Source: an uncultured Nitrosomonadales bacterium (GTDB lineage: Bacteria; Pseudomonadota; Gammaproteobacteria; Burkholderiales; Gallionellaceae). Taken from it: DNA of 11,718 bases. Of this stretch, positions 1 to 6,398 are shown one piece after another. The notes under the pieces were generated by a model. The model was given only the letters and a program-made list of their open reading frames with translations. It ran no database searches and was not told the DNA's origin. The stretch is taken from positions 1 to 11,718 of the forward strand of contig CAIZNF010000385.1 of NCBI GenBank assembly GCA_903934275.1. The letters are read 5' to 3'. Every line of letters starts with the position of its first letter. Within the stretch, counting starts at the first letter, position 1. The translations under genes and the position numbers were made by a program.

Positions 1-24
1 AATCTGCGTAATCTGCGGACAACT
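1..24. repeat. Partial dispersed repeat at window edge
   Basis: The first bases contain the motif AATCTGCG twice in a row and end in CTGCGGACAA. About 21 of 24 bases match the reverse complement of 1722-1745, which lies in the palindromic element upstream of glmM. This looks like the right-hand end of a second copy of that element, cut by the window start. No coding sequence is seen between here and the REP hairpin at 134. Confidence 0.5.
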
Positions 25-133
25 ACTTTTTGTAGGTTGATGGTTGATGCAACTATATCAGCAAAACCATGGCAACTTGAGCTAATGGGCATGGTGTCAA
101 AACACACCGAATAATTAAACAGTTGCACGTCCT

Positions 134-197
134 GTGGGAGCGGTCTCCAGGCCGCGATTGGTTTTGAAAGAAATCGCGGCCTGGAAACCGCTCCCAC
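134..197. repeat. REP-like long hairpin upstream of the parA-like gene
   Basis: Two 26-nt arms (134-159 and 172-197) are reverse complements at 25 of 26 positions, around a 12-nt loop. The outer arm begins GTGGGAGCGG and the inner part is CCAGGCCGCGATT. The shape and the GTGGGAGCG start resemble the repetitive extragenic palindromes scattered between genes in many Gammaproteobacteria and Betaproteobacteria. It lies upstream of the parA-like gene, with no gene visible to its left in the window. It could act as a terminator or mRNA-stabilising hairpin for a gene further left, but there is no T-run after it. The inverted repeat itself is certain; the REP family assignment is inference. Confidence 0.8.
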
Positions 198-254
198 GGT
201 GTCAGCTTAAACCGCACCCGGTCATCGCGGCAAAACCGGAATAGAGCTTCAGTC

Positions 255-263
255 TGTTAAAAT
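255..263 (+). promoter_or_regulatory. Possible extended -10 promoter of the parA-like gene
   Basis: TGTTAAAAT fits the extended -10 pattern TGnTATAAT, with 5 of 6 matches in the hexamer. No good -35 box lies at the usual distance, which extended -10 promoters tolerate. Transcription would begin near base 270 and give a leader of roughly 38 nt to the ATG at 308. It would also leave the in-frame TTG at 269 untranslated. Confidence 0.35.
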
Positions 264-307
264 GAAAATTGACCAATATAGAAATTAAACATGACTCTCA
301 CCGAACC

Positions 308-1075
308 ATGACTATAGTAGCCATATTCAACCAAAAGGGCGGGGTAGGCAAAACCACTACGGCGCTCAATCTTTCCGCCGCACTAGCGCGGCGCGGGCAA
401 AAACCGGTAGGCATCGACCTTGATCCTCAGGCGCAATTTGGCTTAATTGCGGGTATTACTGCGCGTTCTGGAGATGACAGCATTTTCAGCCTGTTTCAGC
501 GTAACCGGCCATTACGTGAAATGATTCAAGAGTCGTCCAGCGGAATCGGTATCATTCCGTCGCACATAGAGTTGTCCAAGGTGGACGCGCTGTATGGCAA
601 GGGTTACAACGCAATTAACAAGTTGAATTTGAGCTTGCAGCCAGAAAAAATACTTGCCTTTAACTCACCCTGGATAATCGACTGTAGCCCGTTGGTTGGC
701 GTGCTTTCGTTGAACGCTATATTCGCCAGCGATGGCATTATCATCCCCGTATCGGCTGATTATTTGTCTTTCAAGGGTGCCATTCAGATTCAAAAAACTC
801 TCAAAGCACTCGAACGGGTACTGAAACGCCGGGTAAACCGCCGTTATCTGCTCACGCGTTTTGATTCGCGGCGACGCATGGCAAGAGAAATTTTACTTAT
901 GGCTGAAAAGGAATTCGGCGCGGATGTTTGCCGGACGCTCATTTCTGAAAATGTTAGTCTGGCAGAAAGCCCATCGCTGAATAAAACAATTTTCGAGCAC
1001 GCACCCAGCAGCCGTGGAGCGAAGGATTACGAGGCGTTGCTCGACGAGTTGATGGCCGACAGGTTCATTGGATAA
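308..1075 (+). CDS. Orphan ParA/MinD-type ATPase
   Basis: This 255-residue protein is a P-loop ATPase of the ParA/Soj family, which form ATP-dependent dimers that usually position DNA or protein cargo on the nucleoid. The N-terminus runs straight into the deviant Walker A motif KGGVGKTT (residues 10-17, with the signature lysine at 10). DLDPQ follows at 37-41, and a Walker B-like IIDCSP at 123-128. There is no N-terminal helix-turn-helix, so it resembles the short Soj/type Ib or orphan ParA forms. The frame is open back to a TTG at 269, but I chose the ATG at 308 because family members begin just before the P-loop and a possible promoter lies at 255-263. No strong ribosome site is visible. 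No parB-like partner or parS-like site follows; the next gene is a convergent small hypothetical. Cargo is unknown. The family call is firm, the cellular role is not. Confidence 0.85.
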   Translation: MTIVAIFNQKGGVGKTTTALNLSAALARRGQKPVGIDLDPQAQFGLIAGITARSGDDSIFSLFQRNRPLREMIQESSSGIGIIPSHIELSKVDALYGKGYNAINKLNLSLQPEKILAFNSPWIIDCSPLVGVLSLNAIFASDGIIIPVSADYLSFKGAIQIQKTLKALERVLKRRVNRRYLLTRFDSRRRMAREILLMAEKEFGADVCRTLISENVSLAESPSLNKTIFEHAPSSRGAKDYEALLDELMADRFIG

Positions 1076-1127
1076 CGCTTGAAGATTCAGAACTTTTTAT
1101 GGTGCCGGAGGCCAGAATGGCAGGCAT

Positions 1128-1364
1128 TTATGCCTCTCCTCCAGATTTTCCGTCCTGCCTGACAATCAGCGACAACACATCTTCTATATCCGCCGATTGT
1201 GTAAATTCTTTTTCGGAGCTAACTGTCCTGGTTTGCGTCACTTGGCAGTTGTAGTACATCTGGCGCAGTTTGCGTTCGGCATCCGGCAAATCTTTGCCAT
1301 AAATCTGGATACTCTCGACTTTTTGCCCGTCCCGTGTGGTAACGGAGAAATCGAATTTCGGCAT
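1128..1364 (-). CDS. Small hypothetical protein, 78 residues
   Basis: I do not recognise a named family. The 78-residue product starts MPKFDFSVTTRDGQ, has a charged amphipathic middle (DAERKLRQMYY, about residues 28-38) and an acidic stretch near the end (ADIEDVLSLIV). There is no signal peptide, membrane segment or cysteine pair, so a small soluble cytoplasmic protein is likely. The pattern of short beta-like and helical segments looks like a real folded domain. GGGGAAGAT sits directly before the ATG on the minus strand and gives a convincing ribosome site. The gene converges on the parA-like gene with a 52-nt gap. A short palindrome (AGGCAT-TT-ATGCCT, 1122-1135) covers its stop codon and might help terminate transcription. 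No function can be assigned. Confidence 0.7.
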   Translation of the reverse strand: MPKFDFSVTTRDGQKVESIQIYGKDLPDAERKLRQMYYNCQVTQTRTVSSEKEFTQSADIEDVLSLIVRQDGKSGGEA

Positions 1365-1522
1365 ATCTTCCCCAAAAAATTAATAAACTGCAAAACGAAT
1401 ATCGCCTGTCGAGTTTGCGCTCGGTGCATATTTTATAAAGGCCGTAAACACGACAAGGGTGCAACGTCGAGCTTGCATTGTAGCATTGCGGGCATTGGAG
1501 CGCGGCTCGAGACTGCCATTCT
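1365..1522. other. Gene-free stretch upstream of the small hypothetical gene
   Basis: I see no ORF with a plausible ribosome site or protein-like composition here, and no tRNA or other RNA fold I can support. The right-hand side of the gap, from 1523, is occupied by two palindromic repeats. The promoter of the minus-strand hypothetical gene should lie in this stretch, but I found no convincing -35/-10 pair. Confidence 0.5.
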
Positions 1523-1633
1523 GGTGCATTCGAAAGTGGTGGGCGGGTAGCGGTTTTCACCCCTCTCCCCAACCCCCATCCCCCGCAAGGGGAGAGGGGC
1601 TTTTGCTTGTTGCCCACCACTTTCGAATGCACC
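1523..1633. repeat. 111-bp nested palindromic element (MITE-like)
   Basis: The outer arms 1523-1544 and 1612-1633 are perfect 22-bp inverted repeats, beginning GGTGCATTCGAAAG on the left. Inside is a second perfect 11-bp inverted repeat, CCCCTCTCCCC at 1560-1570 and GGGGAGAGGGG at 1589-1599. That inner part resembles a CCCTCTCCCC...GGGGAGAGGG repeat I know as widespread in proteobacterial intergenic regions. The element has no coding capacity. I see no clear target-site duplication at its edges. The structure suggests either a small non-autonomous inverted-repeat element or one repeat nested in another. Confidence 0.85.
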
Positions 1634-1726
1634 CAATACGTTGAAGATTTGGAATGCGGTGAATACAATGGCGAGAGTGGGTTATGCCGACCATATTGGG
1701 CATGGCCCGATCTGCCAGTTCATTTG

Positions 1727-1787
1727 TCCGCAGATTGCGTAGATTCGCACAAATTTTAATCGGCGTTAATTGGTGTAATCTGCGGGA
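1727..1787. repeat. Palindromic dispersed repeat upstream of glmM
   Basis: Its ends are imperfect inverted repeats: TCCGCAGATTGCGT on the left and TGTAATCTGCGGGA on the right. Between them is an AT-rich core with CGGCGTTAATTGG. The left end in reverse complement matches the start of the window (1-24), so at least two copies of the family occur here. It ends about 30 nt before the glmM start codon, so the glmM promoter must lie within or beside it. Confidence 0.65.
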
Positions 1788-1817
1788 ACGATCTTTTACT
1801 TTTGACGGGAACACAAC

Positions 1818-3176
1818 ATGAGCAGAAAATATTTTGGTACCGACGGTGTGCGCGGGCGGGTAGGCGAACATCCCATCACGCCGCAGTTCGTGATGCACTT
1901 GGGTTATGCGACAGGCAAGGTGTTGGCCGCTAACGGCCAGACACGCGGCGAGCGCATCGGGGTGCTGATCGGCAAGGACACGCGCATCTCCGGCTATATG
2001 CTGGAATCGGCGCTGGAAGCCGGTTTGATCGCGGCGGGTATCGATGTGTACCTGGCCGGGCCGGTGCCGACCCCCGCCGTGGCTTATCTGACCCGCGCGT
2101 TGCGCTTGCAGGCGGGCATCGTGATTTCCGCGTCGCACAACCCGTTCGAAGATAACGGCATCAAGTTCTTCTCGGCGCACGGCACCAAGTTGCCGGATGA
2201 AACCGAGCGCGCCATCGAAGCCGCGCTGGACGAACCCATGCAAACCAATTCATCGGAGTGGCTGGGCAAAGCCAAGCGCATCGACGATGCTGTCGGCCGC
2301 TATATTGAATTTTGCAAGAGCACCTTCCCGAGCGAGCTGGATCTGCGCGGTATGAAGATTGTGGTGGACAGCGCACATGGCGCGACTTACCACATCGCGC
2401 GCCATGTGTTTCACGAACTCGGTGCGGATGTCATCGCCATCGGCGTGCAACCAGACGGCAAGAACATCAATCACGGCTATGGCGCGACCGCGCCGGATAA
2501 TCTGCGCAAGGCCGTGGTCGAGCACAAGGCGGACATCGGCATTGCGCTCGACGGCGACGGCGACCGTTTGATCATGGCGGATGGCTCAGGGCGGCTCTAC
2601 GACGGCGACCAGTTGCTGTACGTGATCGCCAGACACCGCCAAGCGCAAGGAAAAATGCATGGCGGCGTGGTTGGCACGCTGATGACCAATCTGGCGTTCG
2701 AACACGCCATGCAGAAACTCGGCATTCCGTTCATGCGCGCCAAAGTGGGCGACCGCTACGTGATGGAATTGTTGCAGCAACAAGGCTGGCAGCTCGGCGG
2801 CGAGAATTCAGGCCATATCATCTGCCTCGACAAACACAGCACCGGCGACGGTATCGTTTCCGCGTTGCAAGTGCTGCACGCGCTACGAGCCAACGGACAG
2901 CAAACCCTTGCGGAAGCAGCGGATGATTTGCATATGTATCCGCAGGTGCTCATCAACGTGCGGGTAAATAAGGGGATCGATTGCCTCGGCCACGACCAAG
3001 TCAAAGCGGTGGTGGCAGATGTCGAGCTACGGTTGAACGGCAAAGGCCGCGTGCTGTTGCGTCCGTCCGGCACTGAACCTTTGCTGCGTGTGATGGTGGA
3101 GGGTGAAGATATGCAGTTGGTCGAGCAATCCGCGCAGCATATCGCCGAGGTGGTGCGTAAATTGGCAACTGGTTAG
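1818..3176 (+). CDS. glmM: Phosphoglucosamine mutase GlmM
   Basis: GlmM converts glucosamine-6-phosphate to glucosamine-1-phosphate, the step before GlmU in UDP-N-acetylglucosamine synthesis. It thereby feeds peptidoglycan and lipopolysaccharide synthesis in the cytoplasm. The 452-residue length is normal for bacterial GlmM. The N-terminal signature [10 protein letters not shown] is at residues 4-13. The catalytic loop ISASHNP (103-109) has Ser106 as the residue that is phosphorylated. The metal loop DGDGDR (245-250) provides three aspartates. The sugar-binding loop GGENSGH is at 327-333 and the phosphate-binding loop RPSGTEP at 415-421. All four domains of the alpha-D-phosphohexomutase fold are therefore present. 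GGGA seven bases before the ATG is a modest ribosome site. In many Betaproteobacteria glmM follows ftsH and folP; here its upstream neighbours are repeats and a small hypothetical gene, which suggests local rearrangement. Confidence 0.98.
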   Translation: MSRKYFGTDGVRGRVGEHPITPQFVMHLGYATGKVLAANGQTRGERIGVLIGKDTRISGYMLESALEAGLIAAGIDVYLAGPVPTPAVAYLTRALRLQAGIVISASHNPFEDNGIKFFSAHGTKLPDETERAIEAALDEPMQTNSSEWLGKAKRIDDAVGRYIEFCKSTFPSELDLRGMKIVVDSAHGATYHIARHVFHELGADVIAIGVQPDGKNINHGYGATAPDNLRKAVVEHKADIGIALDGDGDRLIMADGSGRLYDGDQLLYVIARHRQAQGKMHGGVVGTLMTNLAFEHAMQKLGIPFMRAKVGDRYVMELLQQQGWQLGGENSGHIICLDKHSTGDGIVSALQVLHALRANGQQTLAEAADDLHMYPQVLINVRVNKGIDCLGHDQVKAVVADVELRLNGKGRVLLRPSGTEPLLRVMVEGEDMQLVEQSAQHIAEVVRKLATG

Positions 3177-3192
3177 AAAATTATCGGGTGGC

Positions 3193-3212
3193 AGAAGTGG
3201 TAAGAAGTGGTA
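3193..3212. repeat. Tandem 10-bp repeat upstream of hoxF
   Basis: AGAAGTGGTA occurs twice head to tail with no gap, 17 bases after the glmM stop and about 100 bases before the hoxF start. A 10-bp period equals one helical turn, which is a common spacing for a dimeric activator site, but simple slippage would look the same. In the rest of 3177-3313 I see A- and T-rich runs but no convincing terminator for glmM, no clear sigma-70 promoter and no sigma-54 (TGGC-N8-TTGC) promoter for the hox operon. Confidence 0.5.
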
Positions 3213-3313
3213 ATAGCGCGCCCAGGTTAATCACCCCCAGTTTTTCAAAAAATCGCCTTTATCAAAAAAAAGTTGTATGCTGTCAACTGGATCTTTAGCT
3301 CGGTCTTGCATTT

Positions 3314-5113
3314 ATGACAACTACTGACGATCTACCCGCTTTTCTGGATGCGCTCCTTGCGCGCCACGGCAACAATCCGACCAATCTCCTGCAGATGCTT
3401 TGCGAGACTCAGGAGCGGCATGGATGGATTGCGCCGCCGGCGATAACCTGCCTCGCACAACGGCTCGGCATTCCGCGCGCGCGGATCGAAGGCGTGGCCG
3501 ACTTCTATTCCTTCCTGCATCTGCGGCCGAACGGCGAATACCGCGTACTGTTCTCCGACAACATCACCGACCGTATGCTGGGCAGCCAGGCTCTGATGGA
3601 GAAAATGTGCCAGCAGTTGTGGCTGCAACCGGGCAAGGTCTCGGAAGACGGCCTAGTCAGCATCAATACCACCTCCTGCACCGGTATGTGCGACCAGGGC
3701 CCGGCGATGCTGGTCAACGGCCGCACCATCACGCGCCTGACCCATCAGCGCGTGCAGGAGATCGGCAGCCTGATCCGCAACCGCACGCCGCTGGCGGACT
3801 GGCCTGCCGATTTTTTCCTCGTGGAAGACAATATCCGCCGCAGCGGCCCGCTGCTCGATAACACCAGCGCTCCCGGTGATATTTTGCGCATAGCCTTGGC
3901 GCTGGGCGGCGAAGATATCGTTGAAGCGGTCAAGAATTCCGGCCTGCGTGGGCGCGGTGGTGCGGGCTTCCCCACCGGGCAGAAATGGGACGCGTGCCGC
4001 AACGCACCGGGCGCGGTACGCCATGTGGTGTGCAACGCCGATGAGGGCGAGCCTGGCACCTTCAAGGATCGCGTACTGCTCACTAGCCAAGCCGACCTTG
4101 TATTCGAAGGCATGACGCTATGCGCGCTGGCAGTCGGCGCGCTGCATGGTTTCCTGTACCTGCGCGGCGAATACCGCTACCTGCTCGAACCGTTGCAGGC
4201 CATCCTGCAACGCCGCCGTGACAACAAGCTGCTGGGCAAAAGTATTCTCGGGCAGCCCGGCTTCGACTTCGATATCGCCATTCACATGGGGGCGGGTGCC
4301 TATATCTGCGGCGAAGAATCTGCGCTGATCGAATCGCTGGAAGGCAAGCGCGGCGTGCCGCGCAGCCGTCCGCCGTTCCCGGTGACGCACGGCTATATGC
4401 AGCAGCCGACCGCGCTGGACAACGTCGAGACCTTTTGCAGCGCCGCGCTGGCGATACAGATTGGTGCGGAAAACTTCCGCGCCATCGGCACGGCAAAATC
4501 CTCCGGCAGCAAATTGATCTCAGTGTCCGGTGATTGCCCGCGCCCCGGCATTTACGAATATCCGTTCGGCGTATCGGTGCGTGAGGTGCTCGAAGACTGC
4601 GGCGCGGCGAATACGCGCGCGGTACAAATCAGCGGCCCTTCCGGCATATGCATCGCTGAGAGCGAATTCGGCCGCAAGCTGGGCTTTGAAGACCTGCCCA
4701 CCGCCGGGGCATTCATGGTGTTCGACGACAGCCGCGACCTGTTCGAGGTGGCACGCAACTTCGTGCATTTCTTCGCGCACGAGAGCTGCGGTTTCTGTAC
4801 GCCGTGCCGCGTCGGCACCTCGATGCTGAAACAGACCATGGACAAGATCGCCGCCGGGCACGGCACGCGCCATGACCTGAACGAGATCGAAAATCTGGAT
4901 AAAGTATTGCAGACCAGCTCCCACTGCGGGTTGGGGCGCACCGCCTGCAACCCGGTACTGCACACCCTCAAGCATTTCCGCCCCGCCTATGAGAATCGCC
5001 TGAAATCTCTGGACTTCGAGCCAGCCTTCGACCTCGACGGTGCGCTGGCGCGGGCGCGCCAGATGACCGGGCGCGACGATGCCGGGGCACACCTGAAACA
5101 GGAGGAAACATGA
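3314..5113 (+). CDS. hoxF: NAD-reducing hydrogenase diaphorase subunit HoxF
   Basis: HoxF is the FMN- and NAD(H)-binding subunit of the bidirectional [NiFe] hydrogenase; it passes electrons between NAD(H) and the HoxU clusters. The 599-residue protein fuses two parts. Residues 1-165 are a NuoE/HoxE-like thioredoxin-fold domain and about 170-570 are NuoF-like. The NuoF part shows GLRGRGGAGFPTG (210-222) and NADEGEPGTFKDR (241-253) of the FMN/NADH site, then GAGAYICGEESALIESLEG (326-344). ESCGFCTPCR (490-499) supplies Cys492, 495 and 498, with Cys538 the likely fourth [4Fe-4S] ligand. In the N-terminal domain the CTGMC pair (122 and 126) and Cys99 are present, but the first cysteine pair typical of NuoE is absent (SDNITDRMLG at 81-90). 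This layout without a separate HoxE matches the Cupriavidus-type soluble hydrogenase. It is the first gene of the operon and its stop overlaps hoxU by ATGA. The ribosome site before the ATG is weak. Confidence 0.97.
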   Translation: MTTTDDLPAFLDALLARHGNNPTNLLQMLCETQERHGWIAPPAITCLAQRLGIPRARIEGVADFYSFLHLRPNGEYRVLFSDNITDRMLGSQALMEKMCQQLWLQPGKVSEDGLVSINTTSCTGMCDQGPAMLVNGRTITRLTHQRVQEIGSLIRNRTPLADWPADFFLVEDNIRRSGPLLDNTSAPGDILRIALALGGEDIVEAVKNSGLRGRGGAGFPTGQKWDACRNAPGAVRHVVCNADEGEPGTFKDRVLLTSQADLVFEGMTLCALAVGALHGFLYLRGEYRYLLEPLQAILQRRRDNKLLGKSILGQPGFDFDIAIHMGAGAYICGEESALIESLEGKRGVPRSRPPFPVTHGYMQQPTALDNVETFCSAALAIQIGAENFRAIGTAKSSGSKLISVSGDCPRPGIYEYPFGVSVREVLEDCGAANTRAVQISGPSGICIAESEFGRKLGFEDLPTAGAFMVFDDSRDLFEVARNFVHFFAHESCGFCTPCRVGTSMLKQTMDKIAAGHGTRHDLNEIENLDKVLQTSSHCGLGRTACNPVLHTLKHFRPAYENRLKSLDFEPAFDLDGALARARQMTGRDDAGAHLKQEET

Positions 5114-5862
5114 GCGACACTTTCCAACTCGATGGTGCAGCGGTGCCGTTTGAAGCAGGCCAGACCGTGATGCAGGCCGCGCTGGCCGCCGGGCGTTACA
5201 TCCCGCACCTGTGCTACCACCCTGAATTCAAGCCGCATGGCAGTTGCAAGCTGTGTACGGTCAAGGTCGGCGGTCGCACCACCGCTTCCTGCACGATGCC
5301 CGCCGAAGCCGGACTCAATGTGGAAAGCAACGTCGAGGAAATGAACGGCCTGCGCCGCACGCTGGTGCAGATGCTGTTCGCCGAGGGTAACCATTTCTGC
5401 CCGTCATGCGAAAAGAGCGGCAACTGCATGTTGCAGGCATTGGGCTACGACCTCGAAGTGCATACCGCCGGTTTCCGCCACATGTACCCGGATCGCCCGC
5501 TGGATGCCTCGCACCCGGACGTCCTGCTCGATTTCAATCGCTGCATCCTGTGTGAACTGTGCGTGCGCGCTTCCGGCGAGGTAGATGGTAAGAACGTATT
5601 TGCGCTGTCCGGGCGCGGCATCACCAAGCACCTCATCGTCAATGCCGAATCGGGCTTGCTGAAAGATACCGACATCGCGCTGACCGACAAGGCGATGCAT
5701 GTCTGCCCGGTGGGTGTGATCCTGCCCAAGCGCGTCGGTTTCAGCGTGCCGATCGGCAAACGGAAATACGACCAGCGCCCGATCAGCGCGCAGGCGCTCG
5801 ACGATGCGCCGCGCCAAGCCGATACCGGTGGCAGTTGCGCCGCCTGCGAGGGAACGCCATGA
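5110..5862 (+). CDS. hoxU: NAD-reducing hydrogenase diaphorase subunit HoxU
   Basis: HoxU is the iron-sulfur wire between HoxF and the hydrogenase module, homologous to the N-terminal part of NuoG. The 250 residues hold three cluster sites. A ferredoxin-type [2Fe-2S] site uses Cys35, 46, 49 and 61. A His-Cys3 [4Fe-4S] site lies in HFCPSC...NC (His95, Cys97, 100 and 106). A [4Fe-4S] site uses CILCELC (Cys145, 148 and 151) with Cys199 in HVCPVG. The start is fixed by a strong GGAGGA (5101-5106) and the ATGA overlap with hoxF. The C-terminus carries a tail, TGGSCAACEGTP, with an extra CxxC (243/246) beyond the conserved fold. Its codons overlap the ribosome site and start of hoxY. Expected to be cytoplasmic and bound to HoxF. 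Confidence 0.96.
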   Translation: MSDTFQLDGAAVPFEAGQTVMQAALAAGRYIPHLCYHPEFKPHGSCKLCTVKVGGRTTASCTMPAEAGLNVESNVEEMNGLRRTLVQMLFAEGNHFCPSCEKSGNCMLQALGYDLEVHTAGFRHMYPDRPLDASHPDVLLDFNRCILCELCVRASGEVDGKNVFALSGRGITKHLIVNAESGLLKDTDIALTDKAMHVCPVGVILPKRVGFSVPIGKRKYDQRPISAQALDDAPRQADTGGSCAACEGTP

Positions 5863-6398
5863 GCAAAAAACTGCGCATCGCGACCACATCGCTGGCCGGT
5901 TGTTTCGGCTGCCACATGTCGTTCCTCGACATCGACGAGCGGCTGCTTGCGCTGCTCGAACTGGTGGAATTCGACCGCTCGCCGATCACCGATATCAAGC
6001 ATTGCGGCCCCTGCGACATCGGCATTATCGAGGGCGGCATCTGCAACGCGGATAATGTGCACGTGCTGCACGAGTTTCGCAAAAATTGCAAAATCCTGAT
6101 CGCCATCGGTTCCTGCGCCATCACCGGCGGCCTGCCCGCGCAGCGCAACCACCTCGATCTGGGCAGCTGCCTGACCGAGGTGTATCTCACCGAACCGGGG
6201 CTGGCGCACGGTCACATCCCGAACGACCCGGAGCTGCCGCTGCCGCTGGACAAGGTGCATCCGCTGCATGAAGTGGTGAAGATCGATTACTTCATCCCCG
6301 GCTGCCCGCCGTCGGGCGACGCCATCTGGAAATTCATCACCGACCTGATCGCGGGCAAGACGCCCGAACTCGGACATGGGCTTATCAAATATGACTGA
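5859..6398 (+). CDS. hoxY: NAD-reducing hydrogenase small subunit HoxY
   Basis: HoxY is the small subunit of the hydrogenase module and binds the [4Fe-4S] cluster next to the Ni-Fe site of HoxH. Its 179 residues are the short form typical of group 3 enzymes: there is no Tat signal peptide and no medial or distal cluster domain, so it is cytoplasmic. The four expected cluster ligands are Cys15 and Cys18 in GCFGCH, Cys86 in GSCAITGG, and Cys149 in PGCPPSG. The frame extends to a TTG at 5835, but I chose the ATG at 5859. That ATG has GAGGGA five bases upstream, gives an ATGA overlap with hoxU, and places the conserved KLRIATTSLAGC motif at the expected N-terminus. Confidence 0.96.
   Translation: MSKKLRIATTSLAGCFGCHMSFLDIDERLLALLELVEFDRSPITDIKHCGPCDIGIIEGGICNADNVHVLHEFRKNCKILIAIGSCAITGGLPAQRNHLDLGSCLTEVYLTEPGLAHGHIPNDPELPLPLDKVHPLHEVVKIDYFIPGCPPSGDAIWKFITDLIAGKTPELGHGLIKYD

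Noticed and set aside
269..307. TTG start adding 13 residues to the parA-like protein
   Set aside because: It would lie at or before the likely transcription start, and the added residues precede the usual N-terminus of the family.
1540..1551. 12-base match TGGGCGGGTAGC shared with 8012-8023
   Set aside because: A few 12-base matches are expected by chance in a window this size, and the flanks do not align.
1557..2243. A 228-codon minus-strand frame across the 5' end of glmM
   Set aside because: It overlaps the essential glmM N-terminal domain and its tail is translated palindromic repeat; there is no ribosome site or protein-like pattern.
3177..3313. Search for a sigma-54 promoter of the hox operon, as used in Cupriavidus
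   Set aside because: No GG/GC dinucleotides with the right spacing and flanking bases were found.
5835..5858. TTG start adding eight residues to HoxY
   Set aside because: The ATG at 5859 has a good ribosome site and the ATGA overlap also used at hoxF/hoxU.
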